Shown one piece after another: positions 10,485 through 24,222 of a stretch of 64,000 bases of DNA. A model generated the notes under the pieces. The model was not told where the DNA came from. It ran no database searches and saw nothing but the letters and a program-made list of their open reading frames with translations. Numbering within the stretch: position 1 is the stretch's first letter; every line of letters begins with the position of its first letter. A program made the translations under genes and the position numbers. This DNA comes from Haliotis asinina (taxonomy: Eukaryota; Mollusca; Gastropoda; Lepetellida; Haliotidae), in the NCBI RefSeq assembly GCF_037392515.1, contig NC_090283.1, positions 23,568,249 through 23,632,248 on the forward strand, read 5' to 3'.

Positions 10485-13400
10485 AATGTCGTGAAGGATA
10501 CATTTTTTTCTCCACGGAGTCCCTCCTTCCCACTGACTCCCACACAGCGTCCATTTCAGTAGCATGTCTTGAAGGATACGTTTTTTTCTCCACGGAGTCC
10601 CTCCTTCTAACTGACTCCCACACAGCGTCCATTTCAGTAGCATGTCCTGAAGGATACATTTTTTTCTCCACGGAGTCCCTCCTTCCCACTGACTCCCACA
10701 CAGCGTCCATTTCAGTAGCATGTCATGAAGAATACATTTTTTTTCTCCACGGAGTCCCTCTTTCCCACTGACTCCCACACAGCGTCCATTTCAGTAGCAT
10801 GTCGTAAAGGATACATTTTTTTTCTCCACGGAGTCCCTCTTTCCCACTGACTCCCACACAGCGTCCATTTCAGTAGCATGTCCTGAAGGATACATTTTTT
10901 TTCTCCACGGAGTCCCTCCTTCCCACTGACTCCCACACAGCGTCCATTTCAGTAGCATGTCTTGAAGGATACATTTTTTTCTCCACGGAGTCCCTCCTTC
11001 CCACTGACTCCCACACAGCGTCCATTTCAGTAGCATGTCTTGAAGGACACATTTTTTTTTCTCCACGGAGTCCCTCCTTCCCACTGACTCCCACACAGCG
11101 TCCATTTCAGTAGCATGTCTTGAAGGATACATTTTTTTTCTCCACGGAGTCCCTCCTTCCCACTGACTCCCACACAGCGTCCATTTCAGTAGCATGTCTT
11201 GAAGAATATATTTTTTTTCTCCACGGAGTCCCTCCTTCCCACTGACTCCCACACAGCGTCCATTTCAGTAGCATGTCTTGAAGGATATATTTTTTTCTCC
11301 ACGGAGTCCCTCCTTCCCACTGACTCCCACACAGCGTCCATTTCAGTAGCATGTCTTGAAGGATATATGTTTTTTCTCCACGGAGTCCCTCCTTCCCACT
11401 GACTCCCACACAGCGTCCATTTCAGTAGCATGTCTTGAAGGATATATTTTTTTTCTCCACGGAGTCCCTCCTTCCCACTGACTCCCACACAGCGTCCATT
11501 TCAGTAGCATGTCTTGAAGAATATATTTTTTCTCTCCACGGAGTCCCTCCTTCCCACTGACTCCCACACAGCGTCCATTTCAGTAGCATGTCTTGAAGGA
11601 TATATCTTTTTTCTCCACGGAGTCCCTCCTTCCCACTGACTCCCACACAGCGTCCATTTCAGTAGCATGTCCTGAAGGATACATTTTTTTTCTCCACGGA
11701 GTCCCTCCTTCCCACTGACTCCCACACAGCGTCCATTTCAGTAGCATGTCTTGAAGAATACATTTTTTTTTCTCCACGGAGTCCCTCTTTCCCACTGACT
11801 CCCACACAGCGTCCATTTCAGTAGCATGTCTTGAAGGATACATTTTTTTTTCTCCACGGAGTCCCTCCTTCCAACTGACTCCCACACAGCGTCCATTTCA
11901 GTAGCATGTCTTGAAGGATACATTTTTTCTCTCCACGGAGTCCCTCCTTCCCACTGACTCCCACACAGCGTCCATTTCAGTAGCATGTCATGAGGAATAC
12001 ATTTTTTTTCTCCATGGAGTCCCTCTTTCCCACTGACTTCCACACAGCGTCCATTTCAGTAGCATGTCTTGAAGGATACATTTTTTTTCTCCACGGAGTC
12101 CCTCCTTCCCACTGACTCCCACACAGCGTCCATTTCAGTAGCATGTCTTGAAGGATATATCTTTTTTCTCCACGGAGTCCCTCCTTCCCACTGACTCCCA
12201 CACAGCGTCCATTTCAGTAGCATGTCTTGAAGAATACATTTTTTTTCTCCACGGAGTCCCTCCTTCCCACTGACTCCCACACAGCGTCCATTTCAGTAGC
12301 ATGTCTTGAAGAATACATTTTTTTTCTCCACGGAGTCTCTCCTTCCCACTGACTCCCACACAGCGTCCATTTCAGTAGCATGTCTTGAAGGATACATTTT
12401 TTCTCTCCACGGAGTCCCTCCTTCCAACTGACTCCCACACAGCGTCCATTTCAGTAGCATGTCATGAGGAATACATTTTTTTTCTCCATGGAGTCATTCT
12501 TTCCCACTGACTCCCACACAGCGTCCATTTCAGTAGCATGTCTTGAAGGATACATTTTTTTTCTCCACGGAGTCCCTCCTTCCCACTGACTCCCACACAG
12601 CGTCCATTTCAGTAGCATGTCTTGAAGGATATATTTTTTTTCTCCACGGAGTCCCTCCTTCCCACTGACTCCCACACAGCGTCCATTTCAGTAGCATGTC
12701 TTGAAGAATACATTTTTTTTTCTCCACGGAGTCCCTCTTTCCCACTGACTCCCACACAGCGTCCATTTCAGTAGCATGTCTTGAAGAATATATTTTTTTT
12801 TCTCCACGGAGTCCCTCCTTCCCACTGACTCCCACACAGCGTCCATTTCAGTAGCATGTCTTGAAGGATATATGTTTTTTCTCCACGGAGTCCCTCCTTC
12901 CCACTGACTCCCACACAGCGTCCATTTCAGTAGCATGTCCTGAAGGATACATTTTTTTTCTCCACGGAGTCCCTCCTTCCACTGACTCCCACACAGCGTC
13001 CATTTCAGTAGCATGTCTTGAAGAATACATTTTTTTTCTCCACGGAGTCCCTCTTTCCCACTGACTCCCACACAGCGTCCATTTCAGTAGCATGTCTTGA
13101 AGGATACATTTTTTTTTCTCCACGGAGTCCCTCCTTCCAACTGACTCCCACACAGCGTCCATTTCAGTAGCATGTCTTGAAGGATACATTTTTTCTCTCC
13201 ACGGAGTCCCTCCTTCCCACTGACTCCCACACAGCGTCCATTTCAGTAGCATGTCATGAAGAATACATTTTTTTTCTCCACGGAGTCCCTCCTTATCACT
13301 TTCTCCACGGAGTCCCTCCTTCCCACTGACTCCCACACAGCGTCCATTTCAGTAGCATGTCATGAAGAATACACTTTTTTTCTCCACGGAGTCCCTCCTT

Positions 13401-16400
13401 CCCACTGACTCCCACACAGCGTCCATTTCAGTAGCATGTCTTGAAGGATATATGTTTTTTCTCCACGGAGTCCCTCCTTCCCACTGACTCCCACACAGCG
13501 TCCATTTCAGTAGCATGTCCTGAAGGATACATTTTTTTTCTCCACGGAGTCCCTCCTTCCCACTGACTCCCACACAGCGTCCATTTCAGTAGCATGTCTT
13601 GAAGAATACATTTTTTTTCTCCACGGAGTCCCTCCTTCCCACTGACTCCCACACAGCGTCCATTTCAGTAGCATGTCTTGAAGGATATATTTTATTTTCT
13701 CCACGGAGTCCCTCCTTCCCACTGACTCCCACACAGCGTCCATTTCAGTAGCATGTCTTGAAGGATATATTTTTTTTCTCCACGGAGTCCCTCCTTCCCA
13801 CTGACTCCCACACAGCGTCCATTTCAGTAGCATGTCTTGAAGAATACATTTTTTTTCTCCACGGAGTCCCTCCTTCCCACTGACTCCCACACAGCGTCCA
13901 TTTCAGTAGCATGTCTTGAAGGATATATTTTATTTTCTCCACGGAGTCCCTCCTTCCCACTGACTCCCACACAGCGTCCATTTCAGTAGCATGTCGTGAA
14001 GAATACATTTTTTTTTCTCCACGGAGTCCCTCTTTCCCACTGACTCCCACACAGCGTCCATTTCAGTAGCATGTCTTGAAGAATACATTTTTTTCTCCAC
14101 GGAGTCCCTCCTTCCCACTGACTCCCACACAGCGTCCATTTCAGTAGCATGTCTTGAAGGATGTATTTTTTTTCTCCACGGAGTCCCTCCTTCCCACTGA
14201 CTCCCACACAGCGTCCATTTCAGTAGCATGTCATGAAGAATACATTTTTTTTCTCCACGGAGTCCCTCCTTCCCACTGACTCCCACACAGCGTCCATTTC
14301 AGTAGCATGTCTTGAAGAATACATTTTTTTCTCCACGGAGTCCCTCCTTCCCGCTGACTCCCACACAGCGTCCATTTCAGTAGCATGTCTTGAAGGATAC
14401 ATTTTTTTTTCTCCACGGAGTCCCTCCTTCCCACTGACTCCCACACAGCGTCCATTTCAGTAGCATGTCTTGAAGGATACATTTTTTTTCTCCACGGAGT
14501 CCCTCCTTCCCACTGACTCCCACACAGCGTCCATTTCAGTAGCATGTCTTGAAGGATATATTTTTTTCTCCACGGAGTCCCTCCTTCCCACTGACTCCCA
14601 CACAGCGTCCATTTCAGTAGCATGTCTTGAAGAATATATATTTTTTCTCCACGGAGTCCCTCCTTCCCACTGACTCCCACACAGCGTCCATTTCAGTAGC
14701 ATGTCTTGAAGGATATGTGTTTTTTTCTCCACGGAGTCCCTCCTTCCCACTGACTCCCACACAGCGTCCATTTCAGTAGCATGTCATGAAGAATACATTT
14801 TTTTTCTCCACGGAGTCCCTCTTTCCCACTGACTCCCACACAGCGTCCATTTCAGTAGCATGTCTTGAAGAATACATTTTTTTTTCTCCACGGAGTCCCT
14901 CCTTCCCACTGACTCCCACACAGCGTCCATTTCAGTAGCATGTCCTGAAGGATACATTTTTTTTCTCCACGGAGTCCCTCCTTCCCACTGACTCCCACAC
15001 AGCGTCCATTTCAGTAGCATGTCTTGAAGGATACATTTTTTTTCTCCACGGAGTCCCTCCTTCCCACTGACTCCCACACAGCGTCCATTTCAGTAGCATG
15101 TCTTGAAGGACACATTTTTTTTTCTCCACGGAGTCCCTCCTTCCCACTGACTCCCACACAGCGTCCATTTCAGTAGCATGTCTTGAAGGATACATTTTTT
15201 TTCTCCACGGAGTCCCTCCTTCCCACTGACTCCCACACAGCGTCCATTTCAGTAGCATGTCTTGAAGGATATATGTTTTTTCTCCACGGAGTCCCTCCTT
15301 CCCACTGACTCCCACACAGCGTCCATTTCAGTAGCATGTCTTGAAGGATACATTTTTTTTCTCCACGGAGTCCCTCCTTCCCACTGACTCCCACACAGCG
15401 TCCATTTCAGTAGCATGTCTTGAAGGATATATTTTTTTTCTCCACGGAGTCCCTCCTTCCCACTGACTCCCACACAGCGTCCATTTCAGTAGCATGTCTT
15501 GAAGAATATATTTTTTTTCTCCACGGAGTCCCTCCTTCCCACTGACTCCCACACAGCGTCCATTTCAGTAGCATGTCTTGAAGGATATATGTTTTTTCAC
15601 CACGGAGTCCCTCCTTCCCACTGACTCCCACACAGCGTCCATTTCAGTAGCATGTCCTGAAGGATACATTTTTTTTCTCCACGGAGTCCCTCCTTCCCAC
15701 TGACTCCCACACAGCGTCCATTTCAGTAGCATGTCTTGAAGAATACATTTTTTTTTCTCCACGGAGTCCCTCTTTCCCACTGACTCCCACACAGCGTCCA
15801 TTTCAGTAGCATGTCTTGAAGGATACATTTTTTTTTCTCCACGGAGTCCCTCCTTCCCACTGACTCCCACACAGCGTCCATTTCAGTAGCATGTCTTGAA
15901 GGATACATTTTTTCTCTCCACGGAGTCCCTCCTTCCCACTGACTCCCACACAGCGTCCATTTCAGTAGCATGTCATGAGGAATACATTTTTTTTCTCCAT
16001 GGAGTCCCTCTTTCCCACTGACTTCCACACAGCGTCCATTTCAGTAGCATGTCTTGAAGGATACATTTTTTTTCTCCACGGAGTCCCTCCTTCCCACTGA
16101 CTCCCACACAACGTCCATTTCAGTAGCATGTCTTGAAGGATATATTTTTTTTCTCCACGGAGTCCCTCCTTCCCACTGACTCCCACACAGCGTCCATTTC
16201 AGTAGCATGTCTTGAAGAATACATTTTTTTTCTCCACGGAGTCCCTCCTTCCCACTGACTCCCACACAGCGTCCATTTCAGTAGCATGTCTTGAAGAATA
16301 CATTTTTTTTCTCCACGGAGTCCCTCCTTCCCACTGACTCCCACACAGCGTCCATTTCAGTAGCATGTCTTGAAGGATACATTTTTTCTCTCCACGGAGT

Positions 16401-19400
16401 CCCTCCTTCCCACTGACTCCCACACAGCGTCCATTTCAGTAGCATGTCATGAGGAATACATTTTTTTTCTCCATGGAGTCCCTCTTTCCCACTGACTCCC
16501 ACACAGCGTCCATTTCAGTAGCATGTCTTGAAGGATACATTTTTTTTCTCCACGGAGTCCCTCCTTCCCACTGACTCCCACACAGCGTCCATTTCAGTAG
16601 CATGTCTTGAAGGATATATGTTTTTTCTCCACGGAGTCCCTCCTTCCCACTGACTCCCACACAGCGTCCATTTCAGTAGCATGTCCTGAAGGATACATTT
16701 TTTTTCTCCACGGAGTCCCTCCTTCCCACTGACTCCCACACAGCGTCCATTTCAGTAGCATGTCTTGAAGAATCCATTTTTTTTCTCCACGGACTCCCTC
16801 TTTCCCACTGACTCCCACACAGCGTCCATTTCAGTAGCATGTATTGAAGGATACATTTTTTTTTTCTCCACGGAGTCCCTCCTTCCAACTGACTCCCACA
16901 CAGCGTCCATTTCAGTAGCATGTCTTGAAGGATACATTTTTTCTCTCCACGGAGTCCCTCCTTCCCACTGACTCCCACACAGCGTCCATTTCAGTAGCAT
17001 GTCTTGAAGGATATATTTTTTTTCTCCACGGAGTCCCTCCTTCCCACTGACTCCCACACAGCGTCCATTTCAGTAGCATGTCTTGAAGGATATATTTTTT
17101 TTCTCCACGGAGTCCCTCCTTCCCACTGACTCCCACACAGCGTCCATTTCAGTAGCATGTCTTGAAGAATACATTTTTTTTCTCCACGGAGTCCCTCCTT
17201 CCCACTGACTCCCACACAGCGTCCATTTCAGTAGCATGTCTTGAAGGATATATTTTATTTTCTCCACGGAGTCCCTCCTTCCCACTGACTCCCACACAGC
17301 GTCCATTTCAGTAGCATGTCGTGAAGAATACATTTTTTTTTCTCCACAGAGTCCCTCTTTCCCACTGACTCCCACACAGCGTCCATTTCAGTAGCATGTC
17401 TTGAAGAATACATTTTTTTCTCCACGGAGTCCCTCCTTCCCACTGACTCCCACACAGCGTCCATTTCAGTAGCATGTCTTGAAGGATGTATTTTTTTTCT
17501 CCACGGAGTCCCTCCTTCCCACTGACTCCCACACAGCGTCCATTTCAGTAGCATGTCATGAAGAATACATTTTTTTTCTCCACGGAGTCCCTCCTTCCCA
17601 CTGACTCCCACACAGCGTCCATTTCAGTAGCATGTCTTGAAGAATACATTTTTTTCTCCACGGAGTCCCTCCTTCCCGCTGACTCCCACACAGCGTCCAT
17701 TTCAGTAGCATGTCTTGAAGGATACATTTTTTTTTCTCCACGGAGTCCCTCCTTCCCACTGACTCCCACACAGCGTCCATTTCAGTAGCATGTCTTGAAG
17801 GATACATTTTTTTTCTCCACGGAGTCCCTCCTTCCCACTGACTCCCACACAGCGTCCATTTCAGTAGCATGTCTTGAAGGATATATTTTTTTCTCCACGG
17901 AGTCCCTCCTTCCCACTGACTCCCACACAGCGTCCATTTCAGTAGCATGTCTTGAAGAATATATTTTTTTTCTCCACGGAGCCCCTCCTTCCCACTGACT
18001 CCCACACAGCGTCCATTTCAGTAGCATGTCTTGAAGGATATGTGTTTTTTTCTCCACGGAGTCCCTCCTTCCCACTGACTCCCACACAGCGTCCATTTCA
18101 GTAGCATGTCCTGAAGGATACATTTTTTTTCTCCACGGAGTCCCTCCTTCCCACTGACTCCCACACAGCGTCCATTTCAGTAGCATGTCTTGAAGAATAC
18201 ATTTTTTTTTCTCCACGGAGTCCCTCCTTCCCACTGACTCCCACACAGCGTCCATTTCAGTAGCATGTCTTGAAGGATACATTTTTTTTTCTCCACGGAG
18301 TCCCTCCTTCCAACTGACTCCCACACAGCGTCCATTTCAGTAGCATGTCTTGAAGGATACATTTTTTTTCTCCACGGAGTCCCTCCTTCCCACTGACTCC
18401 CACACAGCGTCCATTTCAGTAGCATGTCATGAAGAATACATTTTTTTTCTCCACGGAGTCCCTCCTTCCCACTGACTCCCACACAGCGTCCATTTCAGTA
18501 GCATGTCTTGAAGGACACATTTTTTTTCTCCACGGAGTCCCTCCTTCCCACTGACTCCCACACAGCGTCCATTTCAGTAGCATGTCTTGAAGGATACATT
18601 TTTTTTCTCCACGGAGTCCCTCCTTCCCACTGACTCCCACACAGCGTCCATTTCAGTAGGATGTCTTGAAGAATATATTTTTTTTCTCCACGGAGTCCCT
18701 CCTTCCCACTGACTCCCACACAGCGTCCATTTCAGTAGGATGTCGTGAAGGATATATGTTTTTTTCTCCACGGAGTCCCTCCTACCCACTGACTCCCACA
18801 CAGCGTCCATTTCAGTAGCATGTGCTGAAGGATACATTTTTTTTCTCCACGGAGTCCCTCCTTCCCACTGACTCCCACACAGCGTCCATTTCAGTAGCAT
18901 GTCTTGAAGAATACATTTTTTTTTCTCCACGGAGTCCCTCTTTCCCACTGACTCCCACACAGCGTCCATTTCAGTAGCATGTCTTGAAGGATACATTTTT
19001 TTTTCTCCACGGAGTCCCTCCTTCCAACTGACTCCCACACAGCGTCCATTTCAGTAGCATGTCTTGAAGGATACATTTTTTCTCTCCACGGAGTCCCTCC
19101 TTCCCACTGACTCCCACACAGCGTCCATTTCAGTAGCATGTCATGAGGAATACATTTTTTTTCTCCATGGAGTCCCTCTTTCCCACTGACTCCCACACAG
19201 CGTCCATTTCAGTAGCATGTCTTGAAGGATACATTTTTTTTCTCCACGGAGTCCCTCCTTCCCACTGACTCCCACACAGCGTCCATTTCAGTAGCATGTC
19301 TTGAAGGATGTATTTTTTTTCTCCACGGAGTCCCTCCTTCCCACTGACTCCCACACAGCGTCCATTTCAGTAGCATGTCTTGAAGAATACATTTTTTTTC

Positions 19401-22400
19401 TCCACGGAGTCCCTCCTTTCCACTGATTCCCACACAGCGTCCATTTCAGTAGCATGTCTTGAAGGATATATTTTATTTTCTCCACGGAGTCCCTCCTTCC
19501 CACTGACTCCCACACAGCGTCCATTTCAGTAGCATGTCGTGAAGAATACATTTTTTTTTCTCCACGGAGTCCCTCTTTCCCACTGACTCCCACACAGCGT
19601 CCATTTCAGTAGCATGTCTTGAAGGATACATTTTTTCTCTCCACGGAGTCCCTCCTTCCCACTGACTCCCACACAGCGTCCATTTCAGTAGCATGTCTTG
19701 AAGGATACATTTTTTCTCTCCACGGAGTCCCTCCTTCCCACTGACTCCCACACAGCGTCCATTTCAGTAGCATGTCTTGAAGGATATATTTTTTTTCTCC
19801 ACGGAGTCCCTCCTTCCCACTGACTCCCACACAGCGTCCATTTCAGTAGCATGTCTTGAAGGATATATTTTTTTTCTCCACGGAGTCCCTCCTTCCCACT
19901 GACTCCCACACAGCGTCCATTTCAGTAGCATGTCTTGAAGAATACATTTTTTTTCTCCACGGAGTCCCTCCTTCCCACTGACTCCCACACAGCGTCCATT
20001 TCAGTAGCATGTCTTGAAGGATACATTTTATTTTCTCCACGGAGTCCCTCCTTCCCACTGACTCCCACACAGCGTCCATTTCAGTAGCATGTCGTGAAGA
20101 ATACATTTTTTTTTCTCCACAGAGTCCCTCTTTCCCACTGACTCCCACACAGCGTCCATTTCAGTAGCATGTCTTGAAGAATACATTTTTTTCTCCACGG
20201 AGTCCCTCCTTCCCACTGACTCCCACACAGCGTCCATTTCAGTAGCATGTCTTGAAGGATGTATTTTTTTTCTCCACGGAGTCCCTCCTTCCCACTGACT
20301 CCCACACAGCGTCCATTTCAGTAGCATGTCATGAAGAATACATTTTTTTTCTCCACGGAGTCCCTCCTTCCCACTGACTCCCACACAGCGTCCATTTCAG
20401 TAGCATGTCTTGAAGAATACATTTTTTTCTCCACGGAGTCCCTCCTTCCCGCTGACTCCCACACAGCGTCCATTTCAGTAGCATGTCTTGAAGGATACAT
20501 TTTTTTTTCTCCACGGAGTCCCTCCTTCCCACTGACTCCCACACAGCGTCCATTTCAGTAGCATGTCTTGAAGGATACATTTTTTTTCTCCACGGAGTCC
20601 CTCCTTCCCACTGACTCCCACACAGCGTCCATTTCAGTAGCATGTCTTGAAGGATATATTTTTTTCTCCACGGAGTCCCTCCTTCCCACTGACTCCCACA
20701 CAGCGTCCATTTCAGTAGCATGTCTTGAAGAATATATTTTTTTTCTCCACGGAGCCCCTCCTTCCCACTGACTCCCACACAGCGTCCATTTCAGTAGCAT
20801 GTCTTGAAGGATATGTGTTTTTTTCTCCACGGAGTCCCTCCTTCCCACTGACTCCCACACAGCGTCCATTTCAGTAGCATGTCCTGAAGGATACATTTTT
20901 TTTCTCCACGGAGTCCCTCCTTCCCACTGACTCCCACACAGCGTCCATTTCAGTAGCATGTCTTGAAGAATACATTTTTTTTTCTCCACGGAGTCCCTCC
21001 TTCCCACTGACTCCCACACAGCGTCCATTTCAGTAGCATGTCTTGAAGGATACATTTTTTTTTCTCCACGGAGTCCCTCCTTCCAACTGACTCCCACACA
21101 GCGTCCATTTCAGTAGCATGTCTTGAAGGATACATTTTTTTTCTCCACGGAGTCCCTCCTTCCCACTGACTCCCACACAGCGTCCATTTCAGTAGCATGT
21201 CATGAAGAATACATTTTTTTTCTCCACGGAGTCCCTCCTTCCCACTGACTCCCACACAGCGTCCATTTCAGTAGCATGTCTTGAAGGACACATTTTTTTT
21301 CTCCACGGAGTCCCTCCTTCCCACTGACTCCCACACAGCGTCCATTTCAGTAGCATGTCTTGAAGGATACATTTTTTTTCTCCACGGAGTCCCTCCTTCC
21401 CACTGACTCCCACACAGCGTCCATTTCAGTAGGATGTCTTGAAGAATATATTTTTTTTCTCCACGGAGTCCCTCCTTCCCACTGACTCCCACACAGCGTC
21501 CATTTCAGTAGGATGTCGTGAAGGATATATGTTTTTTTCTCCACGGAGTCCCTCCTACCCACTGACTCCCACACAGCGTCCATTTCAGTAGCATGTGCTG
21601 AAGGATACATTTTTTTTCTCCACGGAGTCCCTCCTTCCCACTGACTCCCACACAGCGTCCATTTCAGTAGCATGTCTTGAAGAATACATTTTTTTTTCTC
21701 CACGGAGTCCCTCTTTCCCACTGACTCCCACACAGCGTCCATTTCAGTAGCATGTCTTGAAGGATACATTTTTTTTTCTCCACGGAGTCCCTCCTTCCAA
21801 CTGACTCCCACACAGCGTCCATTTCAGTAGCATGTCTTGAAGGATACATTTTTTCTCTCCACGGAGTCCCTCCTTCCCACTGACTCCCACACAGCGTCCA
21901 TTTCAGTAGCATGTCATGAGGAATACATTTTTTTTCTCCATGGAGTCCCTCTTTCCCACTGACTCCCACACAGCGTCCATTTCAGTAGCATGTCTTGAAG
22001 GATACATTTTTTTTCTCCACGGAGTCCCTCCTTCCCACTGACTCCCACACAGCGTCCATTTCAGTAGCATGTCTTGAAGGATGTATTTTTTTTCTCCACG
22101 GAGTCCCTCCTTCCCACTGACTCCCACACAGCGTCCATTTCAGTAGCATGTCTTGAAGAATACATTTTTTTTCTCCACGGAGTCCCTCCTTTCCACTGAT
22201 TCCCACACAGCGTCCATTTCAGTAGCATGTCTTGAAGGATATATTTTATTTTCTCCACGGAGTCCCTCCTTCCCACTGACTCCCACACAGCGTCCATTTC
22301 AGTAGCATGTCGTGAAGAATACATTTTTTTTTCTCCACGGAGTCCCTCTTTCCCACTGACTCCCACACAGCGTCCATTTCAGTAGCATGTCTTGAAGAAT

Positions 22401-23757
22401 ACATTTTTTTCTCCACGGAGTCCCTCCTTCCCACTGACTCCCACACAGCGTCCATTTCAGTAGCATGTCTTGAAGGATATATTTCTTTTTCTCCACGGAG
22501 TCCCTCCTTCCAACTGACTCCCACACAGCGTCCATTTCAGTAGCATGTCTTGAAGGATACATTTTTTTTTTCCACGGAGTCCCTCCTTCCCACTGACTCC
22601 CACACAGCGTCCATTTCAGTAGCATGTCTTGAAGGATATATTTTTTTTCTCCACGGAGTCCCTCCTTCCCACTGACTCCCACACAGCGTCCATTTCAGTA
22701 GCATGTCTTGAAGAATACATTTTTTTTCTCCACGGAGTCCCTCCTTCCCACTGACTCCCACACAGCGTCCATTTCAGTAGCATGTCTTGAAGGATATATT
22801 TTTTTTTCTCCACGGAGTCCCTCCTTCCCACTGACTCCCACACAGCGTCCATTTCAGTAGCATGTCTTGAAGAATACATTTTTTTTCTCCACGGAGTCCC
22901 TCCTTCCCACTGACTCCCACACAGCGTCCATTTCAGTAGCATGTCTTGAAGGATACATTTTTTTCTCCACGGAGTCCCTCCTTCCCACTGACTCCCACAC
23001 AGCGTCCATTTCAGTAGCATGTCTTGAAGGATACATTTTTTTTTCTCCACGGAGTCCCTCCTTCCAACTGACTCCCACACAGCGTCCATTTCAGTAGCAT
23101 GTCCTGAAGGATACATTTTTTTTCTCCACGGAGTCCCTCCTTCCCACTGACTCCCACACAGCGTCCATTTCAGTAGCATGTCTTGAAGGATACATTTTTT
23201 TTCTCCACGGAGTCCCTCCTTCCCACTGACTCCCACACAGCGTCCATTTCAGTAGCATGTCTTGAAGGATGTATTTTTTTTCTCCACGGAGTCCCTCCTT
23301 CCCACTGACTCCCACACAGCGTCCATTTCAGTAGCATGTCTTGAAGAATACATTTTTTTTCTCCACGGAGTCCCTCCTTCCCACTGACTCCCACACAGCG
23401 TCCATTTCAGTAGCATGTCTTGAAGGATATATTTTATTTTCTCCACGGAGTCCCTCCTTCCCACTGACTCCCACACAGCGTCCATTTCAGTAGCATGTCG
23501 TGAAGAATACATTTTTTTTTCTCCACGGAGTCCCTCTTTCCCACTGACTCCCACACAGCGTCCATTTCAGTAGCATGTCTTGAAGAATACATTTTTTTCT
23601 CCACGGAGTCCCTCCTTCCCACTGACTCCCACACAGCGTCCATTTCAGTAGCATGTCTTGAAGGATATATTTTTTTCTCCACGGAGTCCCTCCTTCCCAC
23701 TGACTCCCACACAGCGTCCATTTCAGTAGCATGTCTTGAAGGATACATTTTTTTTCT
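10485..23757. repeat. 79-bp minisatellite, ~168 units (13.3 kb)
   Basis: Each unit has a variable T tract (6-10 T), then CTCCACGGAGTCCCTCCTT, CCCACTGACTCC, CACACAGCGTCCATTTCAG and TAGCATGTCTTGAAGGATA. Identity between units is high; most differences are in the T-tract length, the GAAGGATA/GAAGAATA stretch, CTCCTTCC/CTCTTTCC and CCCACTG/CCAACTG. The plus strand is pyrimidine-rich. Seventy-nine is not a multiple of 3, so the many 74-206-codon open frames on both strands simply rotate through the repeat; I reject them as genes. The array is bounded by TGCAAAATGTCGTGAAGG on the left and unique sequence (AAACCCAGTCCCAACTTCG) on the right. It lies between the divergent GM2 activator-like genes. Confidence 0.97.
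16925..22390. repeat. Higher-order tandem duplication in the array (2,773-bp period)
   Basis: The order of unit variants from about 16.93 to 19.6 kb recurs from about 19.70 to 22.39 kb at a constant offset of 2,773 bp (35 units). Rare markers match pairwise: CTCCACAGAGTCC at 17341 and 20114, GGAGCCCCTCC at 17981 and 20754, TAGGATGTCGTG at 18737 and 21510, CCTACCCACTG at 18782 and 21555. Outside the block the variant order differs. Confidence 0.9.
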
Positions 23758-24065
23758 CAAACCCAGTCCCAACTTCGTAACAGTACAATGTATCAAGGCT
23801 AATCATATACGGGTCTAGAGGCCCGAGATCAAGGCATCTGTTGCCTATTGGTGAAAGATTAGGTTGTTGGCTATATTAAGCTATTGTCGCCTAGATAATG
23901 TTACAAAGGATATGAAAACGAGGCTGGGCTCACACTGTGTCAGGTGATGGTTTATATAAGTGGGAAGTATTTATCGTAAGTCACTGTCACATCACGTTAT
24001 TGCAATTAGCTGCCCGATCTATGACGTAAATTGGTTATTGTACCGAGTGAATTTTTGTTGAGAAG
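23758..24065. other. No gene or repeat recognised
   Basis: Unique-looking sequence immediately right of the 79-bp array. No open frame of note. Confidence 0.5.
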
Positions 24066-24222
24066 AGTGATTGAGTTTAGTTTTATGACGCTTTGAGCAA
24101 CATTCCAGTAACATCACGGCTGGAGACACCAGAAATAGGCTTCACACATTGCACCCAAAGTGGAGAATCGAACGCGGTTCTTTGGCGTGACGAGCGGACG
24201 CTTTAACTCCACCTCCCCGTTT
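24066..24222 (-). repeat. tRNA-headed SINE (family T)
   Basis: On the plus strand GTTTAGTTTTATGACGC (tail), GGCTGGAGACACCAGAAATAG, GAGAATCGAACGCGG (box B complement) and CGTGACGAGCGGACGC are in reverse family order. Confidence 0.8.

Noticed and set aside
10485-23757. The array as a CRISPR-like structure
   Set aside because: There are no unique spacers between conserved repeats; the whole 79-bp unit repeats, and the setting is an animal genome.
10473-23796. Dozens of 74-206-codon open frames on both strands (GVSGKEGLRGEKK, HATEMDAVWESVG, FSTESLLPTDSHT)
   Set aside because: They are the 79-bp unit read in rotating frames. Length depends only on which units lack a stop, both strands are equally open, and there is no start context, signal or splice logic.
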